A DNA stretch of 64,000 nt. Origin: Desulforamulus ferrireducens. Lineage in GTDB: Bacteria > Bacillota > Desulfotomaculia > Desulfotomaculales > Desulfotomaculaceae. A program made the translations under genes and the position numbers. Location of the stretch: NCBI RefSeq assembly GCF_002005145.1, contig NZ_CP019698.1, positions 2,480,001 through 2,544,000 on the forward strand, read 5' to 3'. Below are positions 8,389 through 19,796 of this stretch, one piece after another; within the stretch, counting starts at the first letter, position 1, and each line of letters opens with the position of its first letter. Under the pieces are notes generated by a model. That model did not search any database, was not told the DNA's origin, and saw only the letters and a list, made by a program, of their open reading frames with translations.

Positions 8389-9846
8389 CTATAGTTCCGG
8401 CCGGAGCCTATGATATTCGGTATTTTGCTCAAAGGTATAGGCTACCCGCAGCAGTGTTCCTTCATCAAAGGCTTTACCAATTAATTGTAAACCAACGGGT
8501 AAATTATTAACCAAGCCACAGGGGAGAGAAATGGCCGGTAATCCGGCTAAATTAACCGGGATGGTGCAAATATCCTGTAAATACATCTGAATGGGGTCAT
8601 GAATTAATTCGCCAATTTTAAAGGCGGTACTGGGTGAAGTGGGACCCAGTAGCAAATCGAATTTTTCCAAAGCCTGGTCAAAATCCTGTTTAATTAGAGT
8701 ACGTACCTTAAGGGCCTTAAGGTAATAGGCATCATAATAACCAGCGGATAAAGAATAGGTTCCCAGCATAATGCGCAGCTTAACCTCATCACCAAAGCCC
8801 TGACTACGGCTGCGCTTAAACATATCCACCACATCTTCAGCATCTGCTGCCCGAAAACCATAGCTCACACCATCGTAACGGGCCAAGTTGGAACTGGCTT
8901 CGGCGGTGGCCAGCAGGTAATAGGTGGGCATGGCATAGTCTGTATGGGGCAGGCTGGTTTCTTCCACATGGGCGCCCAATTCGGTCAACTTGGTGATAGC
9001 CTCTTTGATGCAATTTTTTACCTGGGCATCAATACCCTCCGCCAGATATTCCTTGGGTACACCAATCTTCAGTCCCTTGATATCATTAACCAGATATTTC
9101 GTAAAATCCGGGTGCTGTAGATTGGCCGAAGTGCTGTCCAAGGGGTCATGACCGCAAATAGCATTTAACATATAAGCCATGTCGGTGACATCTTTGGTAA
9201 TGGGACCAATTTGATCCAGGGAGGAAGCAAAGGGCACCGCACCATAGCGGGATACAGCACCATAGGTAGGTTTCATGCCTACCACACCGCAATAAGCAGC
9301 AGGTTGACGAATGGAACCACCGGTATCGGTACCCAAGGAGACTATGGCTTGTCCAGCGGCCACAGCAGAAGCTGAGCCACCACTGGACCCGCCGGGTACC
9401 CGTTCAATATCCCAAGGATTATGGGTTAAATGAAAATTTGAAGTTTCTGTGGAGGAGCCCATAGCAAACTCATCCATATTGGTTTTGCCAACTAACACCA
9501 GATTAGCGTCATAAAGCTTCTGTACAGCAGTGGCGGTGTAGGGTGGGACAAAATTCTCCAACATTTTAGAAGCACAGGTGGTCAGAATACCCTCTGTACA
9601 TAAATTATCCTTCAGGGCCAATGGGATACCCTCCAGTGGACCAATGGCTTCACCGGCAGCCAGTTTTTTGTCCACCTCAGCAGCCTGAGTCTCGGCCTGC
9701 TCCCGTGTCAAGGTTATATAGGATTTTACTTTATCTTCCACCTGATCAATGCGTTGAAAAACTGCCTTGGTAATCTCGGCAGCGGACACTTCTTTCTTAA
9801 CCAGCATGGCATGGAGCCGATGGGCGGTTAATTGGTAGAGTTCCAA
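8389..9846 (-). CDS. gatA: Asp-tRNA(Asn)/Glu-tRNA(Gln) amidotransferase subunit A
   Basis: Amidase-signature glutaminase subunit of GatCAB, 485 residues. The Ser-cisSer-Lys triad is visible as K79 (in LALKDN), S154 (in PGGSSGGSA) and S178 (in DTGGSIRQP). It releases ammonia from glutamine and passes it to GatB. Start is TTG (9844-9846) with AAGGAGG 8 bases upstream. The gap to gatC (9847-9957) carries a copy of the GGC/GCC repeat, yet the three genes remain in order and on one strand, so one transcript is likely. Confidence 0.97.
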   Translation of the reverse strand: MELYQLTAHRLHAMLVKKEVSAAEITKAVFQRIDQVEDKVKSYITLTREQAETQAAEVDKKLAAGEAIGPLEGIPLALKDNLCTEGILTTCASKMLENFVPPYTATAVQKLYDANLVLVGKTNMDEFAMGSSTETSNFHLTHNPWDIERVPGGSSGGSASAVAAGQAIVSLGTDTGGSIRQPAAYCGVVGMKPTYGAVSRYGAVPFASSLDQIGPITKDVTDMAYMLNAICGHDPLDSTSANLQHPDFTKYLVNDIKGLKIGVPKEYLAEGIDAQVKNCIKEAITKLTELGAHVEETSLPHTDYAMPTYYLLATAEASSNLARYDGVSYGFRAADAEDVVDMFKRSRSQGFGDEVKLRIMLGTYSLSAGYYDAYYLKALKVRTLIKQDFDQALEKFDLLLGPTSPSTAFKIGELIHDPIQMYLQDICTIPVNLAGLPAISLPCGLVNNLPVGLQLIGKAFDEGTLLRVAYTFEQNTEYHRLRPEL

Positions 9847-9881
9847 ATTTGTTCCTCCTTCAGAGTGGTATCATGGGAAAA

Positions 9882-9939
9882 CTCGCCATTAGTCGTTAGC
9901 CTTAAGCTCAAAAAAAGCCAATGGCCAACGTCAAAGGCC
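9882..9939. repeat. GGC/GCC-rich short intergenic repeat, copy 2
   Basis: Between gatC and gatA. Contains GCCATTAGTCGTTAGCC, an A-run and GCCAATGGCC words that resemble the copies near 262, 31381 and 41924. It is the most diverged copy. Confidence 0.4.
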
Positions 9940-9957
9940 GACCCCATTACTAAACTG

Positions 9958-10239
9958 TTAAACTATTTTAGGTACCTTAAAGAAGCTCTCTTCCCGCTCG
10001 GGAGCAATGGCCAGTACCTTTTCCGGGTCAATGCTTTCACCCACGCGATCCTCCCGAAAAACATTTTGAATAGGTAAAACATGGGAGGTGGGAGGGATAT
10101 TGGTTGTATCTAATTCTTGTAAAGCTTTAGCAGCATTGAGGATCTTATTTAAGTGTTGGGTGTACAATTCCTTTTCTTCTTCCGTTAGCTCCAAACGAGC
10201 TAAGAGTGCCACGTGATCCACATCCTGTTTAGATATCAA
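9958..10239 (-). CDS. gatC: Asp-tRNA(Asn)/Glu-tRNA(Gln) amidotransferase subunit C
   Basis: Small GatC subunit of 93 residues that stabilises the GatA-GatB interface. It begins ISKQDVDHVALLARLELTEEE, the standard family start, and ends SFFKVPKIV. TTG at 10237-10239 is preferred because AAGGAAGG lies 8 bases upstream and it gives the usual MISK-type N-terminus; GTG at 10248 would overlap that site and add three residues. First gene of the gat operon, with a good promoter about 35 bases upstream and ridA divergent from it. Confidence 0.93.
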   Translation of the reverse strand: MISKQDVDHVALLARLELTEEEKELYTQHLNKILNAAKALQELDTTNIPPTSHVLPIQNVFREDRVGESIDPEKVLAIAPEREESFFKVPKIV

Positions 10240-10274
10240 CTGGTACACCTTCCTTTTTCATACAAACTGACAAC

Positions 10275-10304
10275 ATTATACCAAAATTGACTTTTCTTGC
10301 GCAA
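10275..10304 (-). promoter_or_regulatory. Promoter of gatCAB
   Basis: Minus-strand TTGCGC (10299-10304), 18-base spacer ending TGG, then TATAAT (10275-10280), giving an extended -10. A CTTGCGCAAG perfect palindrome (10297-10306) covers the -35, in the space shared with divergent ridA. Confidence 0.6.
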
Positions 10305-10411
10305 GACAGGCAGAATTTAGATAACTTTTTGCCGCAGGTTATTTCATGGTTGACCTGCTTTTCGGGTAAGCTAGTTTTGATTCATTTCCCTAAAATAAAG
10401 GAGGTAACTTC

Positions 10412-10843
10412 ATGCATAGTAAAAGGGTTATTAGCACCGATCAGGCACCCGCCGCCATCGGTCCTTACTCCCAGGCCATTGCCTTTGGGCCGTTGGTTTT
10501 TACCTCAGGTCAAATTCCCATTGACCCAACCACCGGAACTATTGTGGAGGGAGACATCCAGGCCCAGACTCGCCGTGTACTGGATAATATTAAGGCTGTG
10601 CTGCAAGCAGCCGGTGCCGGTATGGAGCATGTGATTAAAACCACGGTATTCATTAAGGATATGAACGATTTTGAAAAAATTAACCAGGTATATGGCGAAT
10701 ATTTCCCTTCTCCTTCTCCCGCCCGTTCTTTGGTACAGGTGGCCCGTCTACCCAAGGATGTAGGGGTAGAAATTGAAGTAATCGCTGCCCCTGGTCACGA
10801 ACACGGTCATAGCGGTTCCAGCGGCTGTGGTTGCGGAGGTTAA
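10412..10843 (+). CDS. ridA: RidA-family 2-iminobutanoate/2-iminopropanoate deaminase with metal-binding-like tail
   Basis: Cytosolic trimeric RidA (YjgF/YER057c/UK114) enzyme that hydrolyses reactive enamine/imine intermediates from PLP enzymes. Residues 1-126 are the standard fold, with [18 protein letters not shown], the catalytic-arginine segment [12 protein letters not shown] and EIEVIAA at the end. The usual protein stops near residue 128; this one adds [15 protein letters not shown], rich in His and Cys, which looks able to bind a metal ion. Start ATG with AAAGGAGG nine bases upstream. Lone plus-strand gene, divergent from gatC and followed by a hairpin. Base enzyme assignment is firm; a function for the tail is inference. 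Confidence 0.93.
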   Translation: MHSKRVISTDQAPAAIGPYSQAIAFGPLVFTSGQIPIDPTTGTIVEGDIQAQTRRVLDNIKAVLQAAGAGMEHVIKTTVFIKDMNDFEKINQVYGEYFPSPSPARSLVQVARLPKDVGVEIEVIAAPGHEHGHSGSSGCGCGG

Positions 10844-10855
10844 GTAGCCCACAAG

Positions 10856-10898
10856 AAAGGGAGTGTACGCATAACTTGAGTCAATGCGCCACTCCCTT
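10856..10898. terminator. Convergent terminator hairpin between ridA and the SLH gene
   Basis: AAGGGAGTG...CGCAT and ATGCG...ACTCCCTT form a long stem with small internal mismatches. It sits between two convergent genes and can serve both; the T-tract is short on each side. Confidence 0.6.
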
Positions 10899-10909
10899 GT
10901 AGCACCATT

Positions 10910-12268
10910 TTAATTCAACTTTTGAATCTCTAACACCCGCTCATAAAAGGGTTCGCCGATATAGGTGATCTTCACCTTATCACCTGCGCTAACACCACTG
11001 ATTTCTTCGCCCTCTTTATCCACTATGCGCCCAGCATCCCAACCATAAAAATGATCCGGCACATACTTTTTACTGTTACTTTTCTTATCCTTTAGATAGA
11101 GGGCTCGATCTAGGCGTGAAATCTCGCCGGTAATGCTTTTCACATCTAAGATGGTGATTTCTTGCACGGTTCCTCCGGAGGTTACACCCAGCTTAAGAAA
11201 CTGATCCGCTTTGATTTTCTTTAATAAGTCCTTGTTACTTTTACTTTTGGACTTTTCGTTCGTAATCACTGCATCCCAGGCAACTGGATAATCCACCTCT
11301 TGGCAAAGCAAATCCTTGACGGTGAATACCAGCGGTTCTCCTTCCGCCAGACGTAGGAAGCTACCATAAACATCCCTTTGCACCGGTGAAAAGGTTCTTC
11401 TTTCCAGTAACTCTACATAAGACAGTTGCCGCTTGTCATCAAGAATCCCAGCCATACGATAATTTACTGCTTGCCTAATATCCATCCTTTGACCCAGATA
11501 GTAGACCTGACAGTTTTCACTGACGGGAATTTTTCGGTTGCCTTTCAAGGAACTTATTTCTACTTCTAAACCCTTTTTCCCCTGGACAACACCGGCCACC
11601 CAACCATCAATTTTTTTCTTAGCATCCATCCTGACCCAACCCTGGTCGTAGAGCTTACTTAAAATGGCTGCCAATTCTCCCCTGCTGACCAAAGCCTGGG
11701 GACGGAAACTGCCATCCTGATAACCGGACATAATACCCTGATGACTAACCGCCTGAATCGCCGCTAAATAATCAGCTGGCAAGTTATAAGTATCGGTAAA
11801 GGATTTAGCGTTATCCGGTGGCATCAGGTAAAGGGTCTTGGTTAACAGAGCAGCCAACTCCCCTCGATTCACCGGACGGTCATATTTAAAATTATTTAGC
11901 ATAGTAGAGGGAATAAATTGTTGGGCCACTGCAAAATCCACGTAGTTCTGATCCCTGGGAACAGGATAAGCAGGTGTGGTATTTTTAGCCCGTTTTTGCT
12001 TGGCTACCTGTTCCTGATAGCCAACACTCTTTAATAGGGTGGTAATCACTTCTAAACATTGGACATTTTGATTGGGTCGAAAGGTACCGTCAGCAAAACC
12101 CTTATCCAAACCCAAGGCATATACCTTTTCCACAGCAGGCTTAGCCCAGTGGTCCTGAACATCGGTCAAATAGGGAACATTTTGAGTTATAGTAGTGGCT
12201 GCCCAGCCTGTGGTGGCAAAGGCCAGTAAGGTCAGGACTAAAAGTAACCCTGTTAAACAACGCTTCAT
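10910..12268 (-). CDS. Exported S-layer homology (SLH) domain protein
   Basis: 452 residues with an N-terminal signal peptide (KR, then a leucine-rich core, ending GWA-ATT near residue 23). Three SLH repeats follow at about 36-84, 108-148 and 155-208, each with the aromatic-rich start and the GxFRPxxxV...E or NRGELAALL end; they normally anchor proteins to pyruvylated secondary cell-wall polymer. Residues 215-452 are not recognised: a beta-rich region with several Lys/Ser-rich segments and no cysteine cluster or enzyme motif. Starts 2 bases after the beta-propeller gene, so the two are co-transcribed and may work together at the wall. Function beyond wall attachment is unknown. Confidence 0.88.
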   Translation of the reverse strand: MKRCLTGLLLVLTLLAFATTGWAATTITQNVPYLTDVQDHWAKPAVEKVYALGLDKGFADGTFRPNQNVQCLEVITTLLKSVGYQEQVAKQKRAKNTTPAYPVPRDQNYVDFAVAQQFIPSTMLNNFKYDRPVNRGELAALLTKTLYLMPPDNAKSFTDTYNLPADYLAAIQAVSHQGIMSGYQDGSFRPQALVSRGELAAILSKLYDQGWVRMDAKKKIDGWVAGVVQGKKGLEVEISSLKGNRKIPVSENCQVYYLGQRMDIRQAVNYRMAGILDDKRQLSYVELLERRTFSPVQRDVYGSFLRLAEGEPLVFTVKDLLCQEVDYPVAWDAVITNEKSKSKSNKDLLKKIKADQFLKLGVTSGGTVQEITILDVKSITGEISRLDRALYLKDKKSNSKKYVPDHFYGWDAGRIVDKEGEEISGVSAGDKVKITYIGEPFYERVLEIQKLN

Positions 12269-12270
12269 AC

Positions 12271-13443
12271 TTAACTCCCCTTATGAACATCTACAAATTT
12301 GTAAATAGCACCCTTCGACATGAAAACTAATATTCCCCCATCCTGTAATACCACCGGTGTCCGGGTGATACTGTCCTTGTCGTCCTTACCAGTGTCAATC
12401 ATTATACCTCCATCCTTGTGGAGGGTGTAGTTGGTGATTTTATCAATTTCTTTATCCCAGATTAATCTACCGGCCAAGCTGACACAAAAGATTCGCCCAT
12501 CACTGCTGCCGGCATACAGCCTCTGCTTGCCAGCATCAATGGCCACTCCCGAGGATAGGTTTAAGAGTGGTAGGCTCCAGCGCAGGGAACCATCGTTAAG
12601 GTTAAGGGCAAAGATTTTTTGTTGACCGGAAAAGTACAGGGTATCCTGTGCGAAGGTAAGCTTGGACAGGTCATCGCTTTTCACACTGAAGCGCCAGAGC
12701 TCCCGGCCGGTGTCCTTGTCTAAACAGCGAACTTCACCCGAAGTATTTCTTTCCAGTTGGGCCGGATTGGTGACTATATATAAATGACCATCGGGACCAA
12801 AACTCATCCTAATATCTTTCAAGTTCCCCAGACCCTTATGCCAGATCCTCTCCCCATGTCGATCCAAGGCCCGTAAGCTATAGCTTTCATCCTTGTCTCC
12901 GGTACAAAGGTAAATGGCTTCACTATCCCCCAGTAGTTGAATTACATTCTTATCATCTGAGTAGCGCCATTTAAAATTCTTCTGAGGTTCCACGGCATAC
13001 AGACCGTCAGCTACCCCAACATAAATCAGGTTGTCGGGTCCTGGGGCAATTACAGCACTGCTTTTGTTACCCTTGGGTTTGGGATAAAGACGATAAATCC
13101 AGGTGAGACTGCCGTTTGGCTTCATTTGCTGCACGCCTTCTGTGCCCGTCACATAGAGGTTATAGTCCTCCACCAAGACCGGCTCGGTTATTTTACCGCC
13201 CACTTCCATTTTTCTTTCCCATAATTTGCTGCCGGTGTTTATATTATAGCAGGTAATTTTATTACCCACCGGGTAATACAGCAGACCATTTTCAGTAACG
13301 GTGACATCCGCCGATAGTTTACCGGCCTTTTCCACCTGCCACTTCATCTCCCCATAGGGGTAAAATCTACCAGCCGCCAAAAGTGGACTGACAGCAGCCA
13401 GAGAGAAACACACAATTGTTAAAAATATAATTAATTTCTTCAT
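12271..13443 (-). CDS. Exported PQQ-type beta-propeller repeat protein
   Basis: 390 residues with a signal peptide (MKK, hydrophobic core, cleavage near PLLAAG). The rest is made of repeated four-strand blades with the tryptophan-docking pattern (GSKLWERKM, GSLTWIYRL, GERIWHKGL, GRELWRFSV, GSLRWSLPL, GRLIWDKEI), i.e. a beta-propeller like those of PQQ dehydrogenases and BamB; no quinone-binding residues are evident, so a binding or scaffold role is more likely than catalysis. ATG at 13441-13443 is preferred (AGGGGG six bases upstream, signal peptide directly follows). First gene of a pair with the SLH protein, preceded by a candidate sigma-28 promoter. Confidence 0.85.
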   Translation of the reverse strand: MKKLIIFLTIVCFSLAAVSPLLAAGRFYPYGEMKWQVEKAGKLSADVTVTENGLLYYPVGNKITCYNINTGSKLWERKMEVGGKITEPVLVEDYNLYVTGTEGVQQMKPNGSLTWIYRLYPKPKGNKSSAVIAPGPDNLIYVGVADGLYAVEPQKNFKWRYSDDKNVIQLLGDSEAIYLCTGDKDESYSLRALDRHGERIWHKGLGNLKDIRMSFGPDGHLYIVTNPAQLERNTSGEVRCLDKDTGRELWRFSVKSDDLSKLTFAQDTLYFSGQQKIFALNLNDGSLRWSLPLLNLSSGVAIDAGKQRLYAGSSDGRIFCVSLAGRLIWDKEIDKITNYTLHKDGGIMIDTGKDDKDSITRTPVVLQDGGILVFMSKGAIYKFVDVHKGS

Positions 13444-13513
13444 AAACATCCCCCTGGAACTTTTCTTCTTGCCTGAGCTTGGAAATTCCTGCCCCAGAAA
13501 GTAGATATTACAA

Positions 13514-13540
13514 TTATCGGCAGTTAAGGTGTAAATCTTA
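13514..13540 (-). promoter_or_regulatory. Candidate sigma-28 (SigD/FliA) promoter of the beta-propeller/SLH pair
   Basis: Minus strand TAAG (13537-13540), exactly 15 bases, then GCCGATAA (13514-13521). This matches all eight -10 bases of the flagellar sigma consensus (TAAA-N15-GCCGATAA) and three of four at -35. It lies between the ligA terminator and the start of the beta-propeller gene, where a promoter is needed. A sigma-28 gene is present at 54721-55473. Confidence 0.6.
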
Positions 13541-13541
13541 A

Positions 13542-13569
13542 AAGAAAAAATCCCCGTAGTTGGGGATTC
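13542..13569 (-). terminator. Rho-independent terminator of ligA
   Basis: Minus-strand GAATCCCC and CGGGGATT stem with an AACTA loop, followed by TTTTTCTTTT. It separates ligA from the downstream surface-protein pair. Confidence 0.85.
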
Positions 13570-13629
13570 ACGAGTTGCCAAACATATAGTAAGCAGGAAG
13601 TCGGCTCTGACCAAAGCAAAGTGGAGTGT

Positions 13630-16537
<2,908 letters not shown>

Positions 16538-16566
16538 TATATTCCTCCGCCAGTAGTTTTACCATT

Positions 16567-18744
16567 TTAAATCTTTTCTAAAGGCGCAAACTGGGCCAGG
16601 AGGGTTTTTAAGCCCTGGGACGGGAAGGCTACGGTTAATTCGGCATCGGCACCCTCACCCTTTACCTTAACAATGACTCCCTCTCCCCATTTCTTATGTT
16701 TCACCCGATCACCCAGCAAGAAAGATTTCGCCGCTGTAGGGTTAGCCGCTGTGGTAGCAGCTTTGGGGGATGTGCCAAAGGCAGTATAACTTGTACTGAC
16801 GGGGGCAGCTTTTTTGACCGGACCTTGTCCCACAGTCAACTCTGGCGGGATTTCCTCTAAAAACCGGGATTTAGGATTCATATTGGTGCGACCAAAGAGA
16901 GTTCTTTCCCAGCAGTGGGTAAAGTATAGCAGTTCCTCCGCCCTGGTGATACCCACATAGGCTAAGCGCCGTTCCTCTTCCAATTCTTCCTGGTCGTAAA
17001 GGGCACGGCTGTGGGGAAAGACCCCTTCTTCCATACCGGTGAGAAATACCACGGGAAATTCTAACCCCTTGGCGGAGTGCAAACTCATCATTACTACTTG
17101 GTCTGCCTCGGGATCATGCCGGTCCATATCAGTAACCAGAGAAATGGTGGAGAGAAAATCCTCCAAGCCCCCCTCTTCACCATGCTGCTTATCGTATTCT
17201 TTGGTTACGGTCAGGAATTCCTGCAGGTTTTCCAGGCGGGTACGAGATTCCACGGTATCCTCTGCTTCCAACTCCGCCCGATAACCAGTTGTTTTGATTA
17301 CTTCTTCGGTAATTTCAGTTACCGAGAGGAATTGTGCCTGCTTCTTCAACTGGGCCAGCAGGTCTGCCAACAGCCTGCACTGCTTGCGGGCTTTGGCCGG
17401 GAGGCCCGGAATGTCGTCCACCATAGCCAGGGTAAGCAAGAGGGATAAGTCCCGCTCCTGGGCAAAATTATTGATTTTTTCCAAGGAAGCCGCCCCAATC
17501 CCCCGTTTGGGCACATTGATGATGCGACTTAAGCTCTGGCTGTCCACGGGATTGACCAGTACCCTGAGGTAGGCCAGTAAATCTTTAATCTCTTTGCGCT
17601 CGTAGAATTTAAGACCACCAAAGATGGTATAGGGTATGCCTAACCGTAGAAAAACTTCTTCAAAGACACGGGATTGGGCATGGGTACGATAGAGTATAGC
17701 CATCTCATTATACTTGCGGTTCTTGGTAAAACGTAGCTCCTTAATCCGTTCGGCAATATAATGCGCTTCAAAGCGTTCATTCTCGGCTCGAAAAACGTGG
17801 ATTAGGTCGCCGGAGCCCCGAGAGGTCCAGAGCTTTAATTCCTTAGCCTCCACATTGTTCTTAATCACCGCGTTGGCAGCTTGCAAAATATTACCGGTGG
17901 AGCGATAGTTTTGTTCCAGCTTAACCACTTTGGCTTCGGGATAATCCCTTTCAAAACTCAGGATGTTATTAATATCGGCACCCCGCCATTTATAAATGGA
18001 TTGGTTGGGGTCCCCCACCACACATAGGTTACGATGCCGTTCGGCCAGCATATTAACCAGTATATATTGGCTATGGTTGGTATCCTGGTATTCATCCACC
18101 AAAATATATTTAAACTTGGTCTGATAATAGCCCAATACATGGGGATTCTCTTGAAAGAGCCGGACGGTAAGCATTAGCAAGTCATCAAAATCCAGTGCGT
18201 TGTTTTTAAACAACTTTTCCTGGTAGGAGCGATAAACCCTGGCCGCCACCTGCTCAAAATAATCAAAGGCCCCTCTCTCATACTGAGCCGGCGTCAATAG
18301 TTTATTTTTCGCACCAGATATGGCAGCTAGCATGGCTCTGGGCTGGAAACGCTTTTCATCAATTTCCAATTCCTTCAAGCACTCTTTGATCAGGGTTTGT
18401 TGATCTGCATCATCGTAGATGGAAAAGGACGTATCATACCCCAGGGTTCTAATTTCCCTTCTTAAGATACGCAAGCAGGCACTGTGAAAGGTGGTTACCC
18501 AAAGATCCCTGGCCGCCTCCGGCACCAGTTGTTCTACCCTGCTTCTCATTTCTGCCGCTGCTTTATTGGTAAAGGTAATGGCCAATATGTTATAGGGGGG
18601 TACCCCTTGCTTTAAGATGTAAGCAATGCGGTGGGTCAACACCCTGGTCTTACCAGATCCCGCCCCTGCCAACACCAAAAGTGGTCCTGCCGTATGTTCT
18701 ACCGCCTCGGCTTGGGCGGGGTTTAAGTTCGCTAGTATATCCAT
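16567..18744 (-). CDS. pcrA: ATP-dependent DNA helicase PcrA (UvrD family)
   Basis: Superfamily 1A 3'-5' helicase of 725 residues acting in repair, rolling-circle replication and removal of RecA. Motif I GAGSGKT at 27-33 (K32), Ia FTNKAAAEM, II DEYQDTN, III CVVGDPNQSIYKWRGA, IV LEQNYRS, V VVMMSLHSAKGLEFPVVF and VI AYVGITRAEELLY are all present. The C-terminal GDRVKHKKWGEGVIVKV is the Tudor-like RNA-polymerase-binding domain typical of PcrA. ATG 18742-18744 with GGAGG upstream. First gene of pcrA-amj-ligA; pcrA-ligA linkage is common in Firmicutes. Confidence 0.97.
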   Translation of the reverse strand: MDILANLNPAQAEAVEHTAGPLLVLAGAGSGKTRVLTHRIAYILKQGVPPYNILAITFTNKAAAEMRSRVEQLVPEAARDLWVTTFHSACLRILRREIRTLGYDTSFSIYDDADQQTLIKECLKELEIDEKRFQPRAMLAAISGAKNKLLTPAQYERGAFDYFEQVAARVYRSYQEKLFKNNALDFDDLLMLTVRLFQENPHVLGYYQTKFKYILVDEYQDTNHSQYILVNMLAERHRNLCVVGDPNQSIYKWRGADINNILSFERDYPEAKVVKLEQNYRSTGNILQAANAVIKNNVEAKELKLWTSRGSGDLIHVFRAENERFEAHYIAERIKELRFTKNRKYNEMAILYRTHAQSRVFEEVFLRLGIPYTIFGGLKFYERKEIKDLLAYLRVLVNPVDSQSLSRIINVPKRGIGAASLEKINNFAQERDLSLLLTLAMVDDIPGLPAKARKQCRLLADLLAQLKKQAQFLSVTEITEEVIKTTGYRAELEAEDTVESRTRLENLQEFLTVTKEYDKQHGEEGGLEDFLSTISLVTDMDRHDPEADQVVMMSLHSAKGLEFPVVFLTGMEEGVFPHSRALYDQEELEEERRLAYVGITRAEELLYFTHCWERTLFGRTNMNPKSRFLEEIPPELTVGQGPVKKAAPVSTSYTAFGTSPKAATTAANPTAAKSFLLGDRVKHKKWGEGVIVKVKGEGADAELTVAFPSQGLKTLLAQFAPLEKI

Positions 18745-18787
18745 AGATTCCTCCGTGTAGTATTGTTAAGAAAGAAAAACACAGTAC

Positions 18788-18796
18788 ATTATAACA
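18788..18796 (-). promoter_or_regulatory. Extended -10 promoter of pcrA
   Basis: Minus-strand TGTTATAAT (TGn plus TATAAT) about 45 bases upstream of pcrA. No strong -35 is visible. The rest of 18797-18924 is AT-rich with nothing recognised. Confidence 0.45.
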
Positions 18797-18924
18797 TGAC
18801 AGCTAACCCTGTACCTACTAAAAATATCCAAAAGTAATCTGACGGTATAAATAATCTAGCATATAGCAACACGGGTAACAATGTGTAAAATTCCATAATG
18901 TATGATAGCAAAATATTGACAACA

Positions 18925-18951
18925 AAAAGCACCCCCGGTCGGGTGCTTTTT
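18925..18951 (-). terminator. Rho-independent terminator of the his operon
   Basis: AAAAGCACCC and GGGTGCTTTT make a 10-bp perfect stem with a 6-7 base loop, followed on the minus strand by a T-run. Downstream of hisIE and the hairpin at 18981-19031. Confidence 0.85.
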
Positions 18952-18980
18952 AATCTTGATGTTCGATTTCTTCAAAGACT

Positions 18981-19031
18981 AAGGGACGGTTATTTGTTCA
19001 TTGCGGCTTCAAGCCAGCTCAACCGTCCCTT
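18981..19031. repeat. REP-like double hairpin with GGGACGGTT arms
   Basis: AAGGGACGGTT (18981-18991) and AACCGTCCCTT (19021-19031) pair over 11 bp and enclose a smaller GGCTT/AAGCC hairpin. It starts 5 bases after the hisIE stop. The GGGACGGTT word resembles palindromes I recall near Y1/IS200-type (RAYT) transposases in clostridia, but no transposase is here. Confidence 0.5.
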
Positions 19032-19035
19032 TTTA

Positions 19036-19716
19036 CTACTTTCTTCTCTTAGCCAATTGCTCATAGATCTCCCCAACGGCAAGGTTTTGGTTAGCCAGCA
19101 GTACCAGCAAATGGTAGATTAAGTCCGCCGCTTCGTAGGAAAGCTCCTCATTATTATTGTTTTTCGCCCCAATAATAACCTCGGCACTTTCCTCTCCCAC
19201 CTTCTTGCAGATCTTGTCCACGCCTTTAGTAAAAAGGTAAGTGGTATAGGAACCTTCGGGCATCTCTGCCTTACGACTGAGAATTACCTGGAACAGTTCA
19301 TCAATAATTTCCGGCCCGGTAGAGCCCTGCTTGCCATAGACCTCCGCCGGGTTAAATTGCTGCTCTCCCTCCACCGTTACCGTACCATCCGGGTTTACTT
19401 TATTATGAAAACAAGAGCTGTACCCCTCATGACAGGCCGCTCCACCTACTTGTTCGGCTAACACTAAGAGTGTATCAGCATCACAATCGTAGTAAAGGCC
19501 CTTTAGTTTTTGCACATGTCCGGAGGTTTCTCCCTTTTTCCACATCTTCTGACGGCTGCGGCTGTAAAACCATACTTCTCCGGTGGACAGGGTTTTCTCC
19601 ACTGCCTGCCGATTCATCCAAGCCAGCATTAATACTTCCCTGGTGGTTACTTCCTGTACGATGGCCGGAATAAGACCTGCTTCGTTATATTTCAGAACTT
19701 CCATATCAAATTGCAA
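19036..19716 (-). CDS. hisI: Bifunctional phosphoribosyl-AMP cyclohydrolase / phosphoribosyl-ATP pyrophosphatase
   Basis: HisIE fusion carrying steps 2 and 3 of histidine synthesis. The N-terminal HisI part has LMLAWMN, WFYSRSRQKMWKKGETSG and metal-site DCDADTLLV, with cysteines in GAACHEGYSSCF. The C-terminal HisE part (from about residue 135) has the helical MazG-type motifs EGSYTTYLF, KKVGEESAEVIIGAKN and EAADLIYHLLVLL. TTG at 19714-19716 gives the family-like start LQFDMEVLKYNEAGLIPAIVQ and 226 residues; an upstream in-frame GTG (19785) would add 23 atypical residues. Last gene of the his operon, followed by a hairpin and a terminator. The HisE half is also known as hisE. Confidence 0.94.
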   Translation of the reverse strand: MQFDMEVLKYNEAGLIPAIVQEVTTREVLMLAWMNRQAVEKTLSTGEVWFYSRSRQKMWKKGETSGHVQKLKGLYYDCDADTLLVLAEQVGGAACHEGYSSCFHNKVNPDGTVTVEGEQQFNPAEVYGKQGSTGPEIIDELFQVILSRKAEMPEGSYTTYLFTKGVDKICKKVGEESAEVIIGAKNNNNEELSYEAADLIYHLLVLLANQNLAVGEIYEQLAKRRK

Positions 19717-19796
19717 CTTTCCGTCCCCCCCAAAATACCGGCATCTTATTAGCTTTTGATAGCCTTCCGTCGGCTTCGCCGCCACCCTTTTTGCTT

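Noticed and set aside
13444-13614. N-terminal extension of the beta-propeller protein
   Set aside because: It would cover the sigma-28-type promoter and terminator region and place 57 residues before a clear signal peptide; the ATG at 13443 has a proper ribosome site.
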